Assembly: GCF_004210295.1 (NCBI RefSeq)
Contig: NZ_SDAK01000001.1
Coordinates: forward strand, 124,001-188,000
Source: Lactococcus sp. S-13
GTDB taxonomy: Bacteria > Bacillota > Bacilli > Lactobacillales > Streptococcaceae
Direction of reading: 5' to 3'
DNA length: 64,000 nucleotides
Shown here piece after piece: positions 9,916 to 20,519 of the stretch. The first letter of the stretch is position 1; each line of letters begins with the position of its first letter. The notes under the pieces are model-generated. The model saw only the letters and a program-made list of their open reading frames with translations, was not told the DNA's origin and ran no database searches. The translations under genes were made by a program, and so were the position numbers.

Positions 9916-10705
9916 TTTAGCAGGATCAACGCTTGCAACGTTGTTTCTCTTGAGTGCAGCGGCTACAAGTGCACACGCTGCGACGGTCGGAAATACGACG
10001 AGTGATGCGAAAATTAGTTTTCGTGCAAAATTAACACCTTCAGCACCAGTTTCACCTGCAGATGGTAAGACGCAGATTACACCGACGACACCAGGGATGA
10101 CGAATGCACCAACGGTGGCCTCGACGGATGGGTTAACGCTTGATTATGTTCCAGCATTAAATTTTGGAACGCATTATGTGGATGCGGTGAACGCTCATAC
10201 TTGGAATGCTTGGGCTGCTGATGATGGATCGGGTAAAGCGATTCCGCAGTTTATGCAGGTCACGGATAACCGTGGGACGCCAACAGGGCCTTTGGGTTGG
10301 TCAGTTGCCTTGACGCAGACGGCTCAGTTTCAGGGAGGGACTGCTGGAGCTTTGACGAATGCGGTCTTGACCTTTAATGCTGATGGGACAAATAATGTTG
10401 TTTCGGCTTCGGCAAACAAGGCTACCTCGGCAGGAAATACGGCGGTTCATGCTTTGACTCCTGGAACAGCGGTTAATATTTTCCAAGCGGATGCTGGAAC
10501 GGGAACAGGGACAAACTTGCTTAACTTTGGTGAGAAATTAGGGGCGAGTTTGATTGATGATCCTGAAGCTTTGGATAGTGTGAATAATACGGTTAAGAAA
10601 GTTGATCCGAATATCACGCTAAGTGTGCCGGCTGGTTCGGCTAAGGCTGCGAATTATACAACAACTTTGAATTGGAATTTGTATAATGCACCAGGGAACA
10701 CTTAG
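9896..10705 (+). CDS. WxL domain surface protein (CscB-like)
   Basis: 269 residues. Signal peptide cut near AHA-AT (about residue 29). It is followed by a Pro/Thr-rich spacer and a canonical WxL domain: LDYVPALNFGTHYVDA, then GPLGWSVAL, and the terminal NWNLYNAP. The domain binds cell-wall peptidoglycan non-covalently, so the protein is expected to be exported and surface-bound. It is the only member of the cluster that keeps both Trp motifs intact. Start overlaps the gene before it by 20 bases, with GGAGAA upstream as RBS. Confidence 0.88.
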   Translation: MKKMTISLAGSTLATLFLLSAAATSAHAATVGNTTSDAKISFRAKLTPSAPVSPADGKTQITPTTPGMTNAPTVASTDGLTLDYVPALNFGTHYVDAVNAHTWNAWAADDGSGKAIPQFMQVTDNRGTPTGPLGWSVALTQTAQFQGGTAGALTNAVLTFNADGTNNVVSASANKATSAGNTAVHALTPGTAVNIFQADAGTGTGTNLLNFGEKLGASLIDDPEALDSVNNTVKKVDPNITLSVPAGSAKAANYTTTLNWNLYNAPGNT

Positions 10706-10774
10706 AAGTTTTTGAATTGGGTTTCTCGATTAGAGAAGCTCATTTTTTTAAAGGTTAGAAATGGGGGAGTTGCT

Positions 10775-11953
10775 ATGCGTAAGATTAGGTTGATTTTGAT
10801 GATAGGAGTCTTGATTTTCGGGCTGGGTATGGGATCAAAAAATTTGGCGGATACAACGCAATATACGGTAAAGCCAATACTTCCTGACAATCAGGCTGAG
10901 GAGGGGCTGGGTTATTTCAATTTGTTATTGGCTGCGGGTCAGAAGCAGCAATTGCAAGTAGAGTTGTCCAACACGACTGAGGAACCTGTGGAAATTGAGG
11001 TGGCTTTGGCTAATGCGGTGACGAATGATGCTGGGGTGGTTGATTATGCTCCAACGAAAATTTCGACTGATTCTTCTTTGAAATACCCGCTTACGACTTT
11101 GGCTAAGGTGCCGAAAAGGGTGAGTTTGCCTGCGCTGAGTCGGCAAAAAATGATGATTGATGTGGCGATGCCTGCGGAAAATTTTGATGGAGTGATTGCT
11201 GGAGGTGTGACTTTTTCAGAGGTGGGGCAAGAAAATGATGGGGAAAAGGCGAGTGGTATTTCGGTAAAGAATACTTATTCTTATACGATTGCTTTGGTGA
11301 TGCGGCAAAATAAAACGGAAGTTTCTCCGATACTTAAATTGGGAAAAATCCAAGTGGGGCAGGTAAATGGGCGAAATGTTATCAAAGCAAATTTACAAAA
11401 TCCGGTAATGGCTTATCTGAACACGATGAATGTGGAGGCCAGTGTTGTGTCCAAAGCAAATCCGAAGCTTAAATATACGCTGACGCATCCGATGATGCAA
11501 ATGGCTCCGAATACGAATTTTAATTTGGCAATTCCAACGAGTGCGCAATCTGCGGCAACGCGCGTTTCAGACCCACTAAAGGCGGGGGAGTATGAGCTAC
11601 ATTTGCTAGTGAGCGCTCGAACGGATCCAAAGGGAAAATATAAGGTACAAACGCAGGGCAAGCAGCAGACTTATCGTTATCAGTGGAAATTTGATCAGGA
11701 CTTTAGCATTTCGGCGGCAAAGGCTGAAAAATTGAACAAGAGCGATCCGACGGTGAAAGAAGGTCATTCGTGGTTCTTAATCAGTAGTCTTTTGGGTGTT
11801 TTGTTTGTTTTCTTACTGCTGGCTTATCTTTTGTGGCGGCGGCATAAGCGAGATAAACAGGAGGCGCGTGAGAAGGAATTGCTTGAGGAAAAAATAAGGG
11901 CGCAGGAGGCGCTTATTGAGCAGTTGAATCAACAAAAAAAGGATTTGGATTGA
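10775..11953 (+). CDS. DUF916/DUF3324 cell-surface protein, copy 2 (CscA-like)
   Basis: 392 residues from ATG 10775 (GGGGGAG at 10763-10769). Signal peptide about 1-27, DUF916 hallmark YTVKPILPDNQAEEGLGYFN, a second domain, a membrane helix (WFLISSLLGVLFVFLLLAYL) and a cytoplasmic coiled-coil-like tail rich in Glu/Lys/Gln. The tail is longer than in copy 1. Last gene of the surface cluster. Two DUF916 genes around one canonical WxL gene suggest two anchoring scaffolds; this is inference. Confidence 0.85.
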   Translation: MRKIRLILMIGVLIFGLGMGSKNLADTTQYTVKPILPDNQAEEGLGYFNLLLAAGQKQQLQVELSNTTEEPVEIEVALANAVTNDAGVVDYAPTKISTDSSLKYPLTTLAKVPKRVSLPALSRQKMMIDVAMPAENFDGVIAGGVTFSEVGQENDGEKASGISVKNTYSYTIALVMRQNKTEVSPILKLGKIQVGQVNGRNVIKANLQNPVMAYLNTMNVEASVVSKANPKLKYTLTHPMMQMAPNTNFNLAIPTSAQSAATRVSDPLKAGEYELHLLVSARTDPKGKYKVQTQGKQQTYRYQWKFDQDFSISAAKAEKLNKSDPTVKEGHSWFLISSLLGVLFVFLLLAYLLWRRHKRDKQEAREKELLEEKIRAQEALIEQLNQQKKDLD

Positions 11954-11967
11954 AAAATTTACTGATG

Positions 11968-11998
11968 AAAACTTCCAGTTTGAATGGGAAGTTTTTTA
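11968..11998 (+). terminator. Terminator of the surface-protein cluster
   Basis: AAAACTTCC...GGAAGTTTTTT hairpin followed by TTTATTT. Confidence 0.85.
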
Positions 11999-12064
11999 TT
12001 TGCCTTTGTAAATGTTGATTTTTTGGAGCGAATGGGCGAATTTTTTGGTAAAATAGGAGAAGTT

Positions 12065-12168
12065 GCTGACGAAAAGTTTTAAGGGCTAAATTTGGCAAAG
12101 AAGTTGACTTTTTTGCTGACGGAAATTTTCGTCAGTAAATTCTCTGCTGATTTTTTTGACGAATCAGT
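12065..12168. repeat. CTGACG-family repeat cluster
   Basis: Contains GCTGACGAAAAG, GCTGACGGAAATTTTCGTCAGTAAATTCTCTGCTGA and TTTGACGAATCAG in about 100 bases before the HemC-like gene. Same motif as the copies listed at 15380, 18015, 20481, 26359, 27661, 37661, 39352, 39465, 60868 and 62428. Confidence 0.7.
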
Positions 12169-12191
12169 GTTTTGATTGGAAATGATAAAAA

Positions 12192-13097
12192 ATGAGAAAA
12201 ATAAAAGTGGCGACTAAGGCGTCAGAGGTGAAAGAAACACAGGCAATGATTGAATTGCTCAAAGCGATGCAACCGGAGTTGGCGTTTGAAGTGGTGGAAG
12301 TCTCGGCTACACTGGGGGACTGTCAGCGAGAAAATCTGACGGAAAATGCTTATGTGGTAAGAGAAATTGAGCGGCGCTTGATTGCTTGCGAAATTGATTT
12401 TGCGGTACATCGTTTGATAGATTTGCCAGTCGATTTGCCTGAGGGGCTGGTGCTTGCGGCGCATCCAAAACGTTCTAATCCGCTGGATGTGGTGGTTTAT
12501 CCGGCAAGTTCTGAGCGACGGATAAGTGAGGGTGGCCTGCGTCTTGGACTATCTGCTTCAAGGCAAAAAATTCAGCTGGAGCAAAATTTTCCGCCGTTTG
12601 AAGAAGTAGCTGTGCTTGCAAATCTTGAAGAAGGGCGAGCAAAGCTTGCTAGTGGAGAATTGGATGGTTTGGTGCTTGCTCCGGCAGACTGGCAAGCGTT
12701 GAGCGAGCGAGAAAGTTTGCTTGATGAGCCTTTGTGTCCGAGTGCTTGCGTGCCGGCTGTTGCACAGGGGATTTTGGGGCTTGTGTGTCGCATGGATGAT
12801 GAGTCGGTTTTTGGTTTGTTGCGGCAGGTTTCTGATTTGGAAACGGAGCAAATGGCACTTGCAGAGCGAAAATTTTTGGCTTTGGCTCAGGAAAATTCTG
12901 CTTTTGCAGTGGGTGCTTTGGCGCAAAAATTTGATGACGACTGGTATTTTTTAGCTTTTTTGGCGAAAGATAGGGCAGCACATGGACGTAGCATTCAGCT
13001 GACGGGCAAAAATCCTTTGATTTTGGCTGTGCAGGCTTATGATGCGTTGTCCAAATGCTCTGTGAGAGAAATTGCTGACGAAATTTTTTGGAGCTGA
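12192..13097 (+). CDS. Orphan, degenerate hydroxymethylbilane synthase (HemC) homolog
   Basis: 301 residues; the whole length follows the porphobilinogen deaminase pattern: KVATKASEVKETQA (for GTRxSxLAxxQA), GEIDFAVH-like CEIDFAVHRLIDLPVDLPEG, LRLGLSASRQKIQL (for GTSSLRRxAQL), PAVAQGILGLVCR and FLALAQENSAFAVGA. The catalytic Asp of the AVHSxKDxP motif is kept (Asp77), but its Lys is Ile, one of the two Arg is Gln, and the LEGGCQVPIGA loop that carries the dipyrromethane cofactor on Cys has no Cys (AQENSAFAVGA). It therefore probably cannot make hydroxymethylbilane. Lactococci do not make tetrapyrroles de novo and no other hem gene is nearby. It may be a repurposed pyrrole or ligand-binding protein or a relic. 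The C-terminus (REIADEIF) is encoded by a CTGACG repeat. Confidence 0.75.
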   Translation: MRKIKVATKASEVKETQAMIELLKAMQPELAFEVVEVSATLGDCQRENLTENAYVVREIERRLIACEIDFAVHRLIDLPVDLPEGLVLAAHPKRSNPLDVVVYPASSERRISEGGLRLGLSASRQKIQLEQNFPPFEEVAVLANLEEGRAKLASGELDGLVLAPADWQALSERESLLDEPLCPSACVPAVAQGILGLVCRMDDESVFGLLRQVSDLETEQMALAERKFLALAQENSAFAVGALAQKFDDDWYFLAFLAKDRAAHGRSIQLTGKNPLILAVQAYDALSKCSVREIADEIFWS

Positions 13098-13142
13098 TTT
13101 GGGCAGTTTCGCTTTATTTTTATAAAAATTGAAAGAGAAATA

Positions 13143-13679
13143 ATGATTATTTTATTTAATAAACCTTACGATGTACTGACGAAATTCACGGATGGTGAAG
13201 GGCGCAAAACGTTGAAGGATTTTATCAAAATTCCTGGAGTTTATGCGGCTGGACGGCTTGATAAAGACAGTGAGGGCTTGCTTTTGTTGACTGACGATGG
13301 CAAATTAAATCACTTGTTGACCGATCCAAAATCGAAGTCGTTTAAAACCTACATCGTGCAGGTCGAGGGTGAATTTTCGCAAGAGGCCGCACAAAAATTG
13401 CGTCAGGGTGTGTTGCTTAAAGACGGCAAAACTTTGCCAGCCAAAGTCAAATTGATTGAAGAACCAGAGTGGCTCTGGCCGCGAAATCCGCCGATTCGGG
13501 AGCGTAAAGCCATCCCGACAAGTTGGATTGAGCTGTCCATCAAAGAGGGGAAAAATCGTCAAGTTCGTCGCATGACTGCGGCAGTAGGTTTTCCGACTTT
13601 GCGTCTGATTCGCTGGTCAATTGGCGAATATGAGCTGGGCGACTTGGCGTCTGGCGACTACAAAATTGTCAAAAAATAA
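13143..13679 (+). CDS. rluE: 23S rRNA pseudouridine synthase, RsuA/RluE family
   Basis: 178 residues, RBS AAAGAGA. Starts with the family signature [12 protein letters not shown] and contains [14 protein letters not shown], in which the Asp is catalytic, and the late NRQVRRM motif. No S4 domain, which is the short RluE layout (pseudouridylation of 23S rRNA in the E. coli enzyme). It follows the HemC-like gene by 45 bases and ends before a terminator. Family sure; the exact target base is inference. Confidence 0.88.
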   Translation: MIILFNKPYDVLTKFTDGEGRKTLKDFIKIPGVYAAGRLDKDSEGLLLLTDDGKLNHLLTDPKSKSFKTYIVQVEGEFSQEAAQKLRQGVLLKDGKTLPAKVKLIEEPEWLWPRNPPIRERKAIPTSWIELSIKEGKNRQVRRMTAAVGFPTLRLIRWSIGEYELGDLASGDYKIVKK

Positions 13680-13703
13680 AAGGAATCACTGGGATTCCTT
13701 TTT
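13678..13703. terminator. Terminator between rluE and the convergent TPM gene
   Basis: AAAGGAATC-ACTG-GGATTCCTTTTTT hairpin with T-run; A-run on the other side allows two-way use. Confidence 0.85.
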
Positions 13704-13708
13704 TCTTT

Positions 13709-14503
13709 TTAAAAACTACGACCGCCACCAGAACCGCCGCCACCACTGAATCCTCCACTATTATTAGAGGAAGGACGTGGAATAGGGCGTGTTGTGATGA
13801 AAGTATTGACCAAAATGTCCTGTTGCTTGGTCAATTTCAATTCGCCATTGTGTCCGTAATCATAGCGCCAAACGGCGTGACGGTCTTTCATTTGGTAGCT
13901 GCGATAGATGTTCCAGGCAAACAAGCCGCCAGTGACGAGGGCGATGAGCAATGCAATCAGCAGGGCAAGGGGTTGAAAACTGCGATGAAAAGTGACTTTT
14001 CCTGTTTCAGAATCTACGGTGTATTTTCTGGATGTCGGAATGCCCTTTTGATAATAAGTGCTGACCTTGTCAAAGAATCCACTGACCGCTGCTCGATAAT
14101 CATTTGCACTCAAAGCAGGCTGGACAACGTCAAGCGTACTTTCAATCCGGCTGGACGGCAGATAATATTTGAGATTTCCAGTCGCCCAGATATAAACTTT
14201 GCGCAGATTTATGTTGATGACTAGCACTGCGCCATTGTTGCCAGCGCCGACCTTGTCCGCCAAATAAGAGCGGGCCATTTCATCAGCTGGCTGGTCAGAT
14301 TCAGTAGTGACTACGAAAATGCCTGCTTTGGTTTGACTAGCTAGCCCTTGGGCACTGGCTTCGAGATTGGCTAAATCATTTCCCAAAAGCTGGGCGCTGT
14401 CGTCAATTCCTGATTGGAAAGTTGTGGCACTTGCTGTTTTTGGAAAAAAGAAACAGCCCAAGCTCACGATAAACAGCGCAACAAAAATAAATTTTTTTCT
14501 CAT
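13709..14503 (-). CDS. TPM-domain membrane protein (YgcG/YdjH-like)
   Basis: 264 residues from ATG 14503, which overlaps the stop of the gene before it by 4 bases; a longer form has no RBS. Signal peptide RKKFIFVALFIVSLGCFFF..TASA, then the TPM (Psb32/MOLO-1) domain (GIDDSAQLLGNDLANLEASA...IFVVTTESDQP... GNNGAVLVININLRKVYI), a membrane helix near residues 170-190, and a glycine tail GGFSGGGGSGGGRSF typical of the family. Third gene of an operon like B. subtilis ydjGHI, where the products form a membrane complex tied to envelope stress. Confidence 0.85.
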   Translation of the reverse strand: MRKKFIFVALFIVSLGCFFFPKTASATTFQSGIDDSAQLLGNDLANLEASAQGLASQTKAGIFVVTTESDQPADEMARSYLADKVGAGNNGAVLVININLRKVYIWATGNLKYYLPSSRIESTLDVVQPALSANDYRAAVSGFFDKVSTYYQKGIPTSRKYTVDSETGKVTFHRSFQPLALLIALLIALVTGGLFAWNIYRSYQMKDRHAVWRYDYGHNGELKLTKQQDILVNTFITTRPIPRPSSNNSGGFSGGGGSGGGRSF

Positions 14504-15657
14504 GACATCATATACCCCACAAAGATTCCCAAAAGTAAAACGACAAGTGAAAGAGCGGATGAAACTAGCCACAATTTCTTTTTGTCAATGGGCAAGACAC
14601 CAGCCACTTTGCCGGTTTGGCCATTCATCGCGTAGTAGAAGAGCTTGTTGTTGCCTTTTTCTTTATAAGTGACCAGCCAGATGGGCAGCAAGACATAAGC
14701 TTCATCAAGCAAATTTATTTGCTGACGACTGCGCAGATTGCTGACGGAATTGTAGCCCACAATGGTCGATTCCATGAGTCCGTCAGCGTACTGACGAAAT
14801 TCCTGTTCGACATTTTCTTTCATCTCGGCAAACTCAATATCCCGTTTTTCAGTCAAAAATCCTGATAAATATTGATTTTTAAAAGAAATTGCAGCGCGCA
14901 TATCAAAGGGCTGAACAGCCCCTACCATTTTGTCGGACAAGTTTTTGGTCAAGGCATTTTTGATCAAATCCCGAAACTGCGTCTGACCAGCTCGTGAAAT
15001 GGCATATTTGGAATGTTCCGTATACTCGGTGTCGCCGACTACCCAAACGCGTAAGTTCATCGCATCAGCCGAAAGTTCACCATTCAAAGCAGCATCCACC
15101 GCCCAGTAAGGAAAATAAACCCCAGATAAATTTTGAATCTGTTTTTTATTAAAAAAGCTGTTGGGGACAAATTTTTTCCGTCCCACCCAGTCCAAAAATT
15201 CTTGCTCGGCTTCCTCACGTTCAATCTGGAAAGGCAGGATTTTTTCAGGTAAAAATTGTCCCGACAAGCGCTCAGTCAACACCACGGGATTATGACAATA
15301 ATAGCAAAAAGTCGAGGCAGTTGTTGCGTCAGTGACAAGCTCAGCGCCACAAGAAGGACAAAGAAAGAGCCCAACCGTATTTTCGTCAGCATTTTCTCCC
15401 GATTTTTCAGTTTCGTCAGCATTTTCTCTGACGATTTTATTTTCGTCAGTAATTTCTCCGGTTGCTGACGCAGAAAAATCGCTGACGGAATCCTCTGAAA
15501 CCTTGGCAGCGTTTTGTTGCGCTTCAAAAGCTGTGACCTCTTGCTCGGTGAAGCTAGAACCACAATATTCACAGTGAAATTTTTGACTTTTAGGTTCAAA
15601 AAGCAGTGGCCCACCACAATTTGGACATTTGTGCGTCAATACATTAGATTCAGACAT
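14500..15657 (-). CDS. Zinc-ribbon membrane protein (YdjG-like) with repeat-derived linker
   Basis: 385 residues from ATG 15657 (GGGGAGAA before it). Two N-terminal zinc ribbons, CPNCGG...CEYCGS and CPSCGAE...CYYCHNP, a long soluble domain and one C-terminal membrane helix (LWLVSSALSLVVLLLGIFVG). Between the ribbons, residues about 58-98, the sequence repeats (EITDEN, ENADETE, ENADENT). At DNA level this is three direct copies of TTTCGTCAGYAWTTTCTC at 15381-15459 plus inverted copies, the same repeat found between genes elsewhere. Middle gene of the SPFH / ribbon / TPM operon; in B. subtilis the equivalent protein helps bring the SPFH protein to the membrane. Confidence 0.8.
   Translation of the reverse strand: MSESNVLTHKCPNCGGPLLFEPKSQKFHCEYCGSSFTEQEVTAFEAQQNAAKVSEDSVSDFSASATGEITDENKIVRENADETEKSGENADENTVGLFLCPSCGAELVTDATTASTFCYYCHNPVVLTERLSGQFLPEKILPFQIEREEAEQEFLDWVGRKKFVPNSFFNKKQIQNLSGVYFPYWAVDAALNGELSADAMNLRVWVVGDTEYTEHSKYAISRAGQTQFRDLIKNALTKNLSDKMVGAVQPFDMRAAISFKNQYLSGFLTEKRDIEFAEMKENVEQEFRQYADGLMESTIVGYNSVSNLRSRQQINLLDEAYVLLPIWLVTYKEKGNNKLFYYAMNGQTGKVAGVLPIDKKKLWLVSSALSLVVLLLGIFVGYMMS
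15380..15491. repeat. CTGACG-family repeats inside a coding sequence
   Basis: TTTCGTCAGCATTTTCTC at 15382 and 15411 and TTTCGTCAGTAATTTCTC at 15441, spaced 30 bases, then inverted GCTGACGCAGAAAAATCGC and CTGACGGAATCC. All keep the reading frame of the zinc-ribbon gene. Confidence 0.8.
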
Positions 15658-15703
15658 TAAAATTCTCCCCAATCGTCCTCATGAAGTCCGTTGATTTTAA
15701 CTC

Positions 15704-16915
15704 CTACAAAGCTTTTGCCACAAAGGCTTTGCCACATTCAGGACAGAATTTAGGAACGCCATTTGCCAAATTGACCACTGCGCCACATTCATTACAGGCC
15801 ATTTTCAACTCAGGCATAGCGACTGCTGATGCCGGTTTAGCATGACCGCAGTTGGAGCAAAACTTCCCTGTATTTTTCGTGCCACAGTCTGCACAAGTCC
15901 AAGTTTCAGCAGCATTTTCCTGTTGAGCTTGCATCTGTGCTTGGTTCGTTTGGGAAAATCCAGCCAGATTTTGTCCGCCCAGATTCATGCCCATAAAAGC
16001 ATTCATCGCCCCACCAGTATTGGATCCAGCAGCTTCCAGACCACGTGCGACAGCCCCTTGCACATAACCCTCACGTACATTGGCATCGCCAAGCATTGCG
16101 CCTTGGTTACGCATATTGATGAGTTTTTGACTATCATCCGTGTAGGAAATGCTCGCCACAGCAACCGCCACGATTTCCATTCCACGCAATTGTTTCCAAT
16201 CCTCGTCAAGAACAGAAGCCATATATTTGCTGAGTTCCATACTTTTTGAAGTTAAAAATGACACCCGTTCACCTTGAGCCGAATACTGGTTGATAGAGGT
16301 GTTCAAAGCCGTCAAAAATTCAGCCAAATACTGCTCATTGATTTCTTGAATATCCACATGGTCTGCATTTTTCGGAATGACATTGGCGTAAAAAGCCAGT
16401 GGATCCGTAATTTTGATGGAGTAAGTGCCGTGTGTGCGCAAAAAGAGTTCCGCATTGTAAAAATTATCGAAATACTGCAAAGGCGTTGCCGTTCCAAACT
16501 TAATGCCTTTGATTTCCTGCAAATTGATATAAAAAACCTGTTGTTTTTGTGGAGTCACCCCACCAAATTTAAAGCGGAAGAAAGATTCTTGGATAGAATC
16601 ACGTAAATCGCCATTAAACATTGAGGGTGCGGTGTCATTTTTGACCGTATAGTAGCCGGGTTCAGCTGTATAATCAATGATTTTTCCGCCATCAACCAAG
16701 AGCATCATCATGTTTTCATAAACATGAACGACGGAGCCATCTGTGATGACATCGGCTGTTCCTTTGCGATTAGAGCCGCGTTTATCATCTTTTCGTACTT
16801 TAACTCCCTTAGTGAACACCGTTTGATCAGACATCTCATCTGGTTCGATCACCTCAAGCCATTGATCTGCCAAAGAACCGCCCAGAGCGCTCGTTGCTGC
16901 TTTGATAATTCCCAT
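15704..16915 (-). CDS. SPFH-domain protein with C-terminal zinc ribbons (YdjI-like)
   Basis: 403 residues. N-terminal SPFH/virion-core-like domain (residues about 30-260; start MGIIKAATSALGGSLADQWL typical of YdjI), a Gly/Met/Gln-rich spacer, then two zinc ribbons (CADCGTKNTGKFCSNCG, CNECGAV...FCPECG). No membrane helix, so it probably assembles on the membrane through its partners. First gene of the three-gene minus-strand operon. In B. subtilis a PspA homolog (YdjF) heads this operon, but none is present here. Role in envelope stress is inferred from that system. Confidence 0.85.
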   Translation of the reverse strand: MGIIKAATSALGGSLADQWLEVIEPDEMSDQTVFTKGVKVRKDDKRGSNRKGTADVITDGSVVHVYENMMMLLVDGGKIIDYTAEPGYYTVKNDTAPSMFNGDLRDSIQESFFRFKFGGVTPQKQQVFYINLQEIKGIKFGTATPLQYFDNFYNAELFLRTHGTYSIKITDPLAFYANVIPKNADHVDIQEINEQYLAEFLTALNTSINQYSAQGERVSFLTSKSMELSKYMASVLDEDWKQLRGMEIVAVAVASISYTDDSQKLINMRNQGAMLGDANVREGYVQGAVARGLEAAGSNTGGAMNAFMGMNLGGQNLAGFSQTNQAQMQAQQENAAETWTCADCGTKNTGKFCSNCGHAKPASAVAMPELKMACNECGAVVNLANGVPKFCPECGKAFVAKAL

Positions 16916-16953
16916 AATTTTTTTCCTTTTCTAAATAAATATTATCCGTTTTC

Positions 16954-16959
16954 ATTATA
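16954..16959 (-). promoter_or_regulatory. Possible -10 of the SPFH operon
   Basis: TATAAT on the minus strand about 40 bases before the start codon; no convincing -35 was found. Confidence 0.35.
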
Positions 16960-17066
16960 ACAAAAATCTAAGACAAAACCTATCGAATACACAGAAATTC
17001 CTAAAAATCAGTCGAAAGTCGGAGAAAAATTTTCAAAAAATTTTTGACGAATCTCTAAATTTAGGT

Positions 17067-17105
17067 TATAATATGACCAAACCTTTAAAGAAGTCCAGAG
17101 AGGCT
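17067..17105 (+). promoter_or_regulatory. pyrK promoter -10 and PyrR-binding sequence
   Basis: TATAAT at 17067-17072 and the PyrR loop AGTCCAGAGAGGCT at 17092-17105, so the site sits about 13 bases into the transcript. Confidence 0.88.
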
Positions 17106-17167
17106 TACAAGGATACGGAAAATTGACGCGGATGCCCTGTTTATCAGGAAAATTCCCATTTTTTAGT

Positions 17168-17198
17168 ACACTTGTAGGTCGTCCGCAAGTGTTTTTTT
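17168..17198 (+). terminator. PyrR-controlled attenuator terminator before pyrK
   Basis: ACACTTG...CAAGTGT followed by TTTTTT, 21 bases before the pyrK start. With the PyrR site upstream it gives UMP-dependent attenuation of the pyr operon. Confidence 0.88.
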
Positions 17199-17218
17199 GT
17201 TAGAGAAATGGAGAAAAA

Positions 17219-19676
<2,458 letters not shown>

Positions 19677-19691
19677 AAGAAAGTAGAAAAA

Positions 19692-20420
19692 ATGCAAGAA
19701 AATAGACCCGTAATCGCCCTCGACTTCCCAGAATTTTCTGATGTTAAAGACTTCCTCGAAAAATTTGACCCTCAAGAAAAACTCTATATCAAACTTGGCA
19801 TGGAACTCTTTTATACCGCAGGCCCTCAAGTCGTCTACTACGTCAAGTCGCTTGGACACAGTGTTTTTCTCGATTTAAAACTTCACGACATTCCCAATAC
19901 CGTCGAATCTTCCATGCGTGTCCTCGCCCGACTCGGTGTTGATATGGTCAATGTTCACGCAGCAGGCGGTTTGGAAATGATGAGCGCTGCTAGACGAGGC
20001 TTGGAAATGGGAACGCCAGCAGGTCGTACCCGCCCTCTCCTTATTGCCGTGACTCAGCTCACCTCAACCTCTGAAGAAATCATGCATAATGACCAAAAAA
20101 TCATGACGACCCTTGAAGAGTCAGTAATCAACTACGCGCAAAAAACAAACGAAGCAGGACTTGACGGTGTGGTCTGTTCCGCTCACGAAGTTGAAAAAAT
20201 CAAAGCTGCAACCCACGAAGATTTTATCTGCCTGACCCCAGGGATTCGCCCTAAAGGCGCAGCAGTGGGTGATCAAAAGCGCGTCATGACACCGAGTCAA
20301 GCCAGAGCAATCGGTTCAGACTACATTGTCGTAGGGCGTCCAATTACGCAAGCCGCAGACCCCGTGAACGCCTACCATTCCATCAAAATAGAATGGGCGC
20401 AATCAACAAAAAATTCTTGA
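19692..20420 (+). CDS. pyrF: Orotidine 5'-phosphate decarboxylase
   Basis: 242 residues. [10 protein letters not shown] opening, the catalytic [11 protein letters not shown] block (Lys and Asp network) and the phosphate-binding TPGIRP and [11 protein letters not shown]. It converts OMP to UMP, the last step of UMP synthesis. Last gene of the pyr operon before a strong terminator. The codon pattern is typical of the backbone. Confidence 0.97.
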   Translation: MQENRPVIALDFPEFSDVKDFLEKFDPQEKLYIKLGMELFYTAGPQVVYYVKSLGHSVFLDLKLHDIPNTVESSMRVLARLGVDMVNVHAAGGLEMMSAARRGLEMGTPAGRTRPLLIAVTQLTSTSEEIMHNDQKIMTTLEESVINYAQKTNEAGLDGVVCSAHEVEKIKAATHEDFICLTPGIRPKGAAVGDQKRVMTPSQARAIGSDYIVVGRPITQAADPVNAYHSIKIEWAQSTKNS

Positions 20421-20440
20421 TACCAGCTCTAATTAAACAA

Positions 20441-20476
20441 AAAAAAATCGGCAAATCAGCGCCGATTTTTTATTTT
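20441..20476 (+). terminator. Terminator of the pyr operon
   Basis: AAAAAATCGGC-AAATCAGC-GCCGATTTTTT with further T-rich tail. Confidence 0.88.
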
Positions 20477-20480
20477 AAAC

Positions 20481-20519
20481 TTACGTCAGCATTTTTTCTA
20501 AGAGAATTTACTGACGTAA
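20481..20519. repeat. CTGACG-family inverted pair downstream of rsmG
   Basis: TTACGTCAGCATTTTTTCT...AGAGAATTTACTGACGTAA forms an inverted repeat between pyrF and rsmG; it can act as a terminator for the minus-strand operon. Confidence 0.75.

Noticed and set aside
12558-12981. Several minus-strand open frames opposite the HemC-like gene
   Set aside because: Cys/His/Phe/Gln-rich translations typical of antisense shadows, without start signals.
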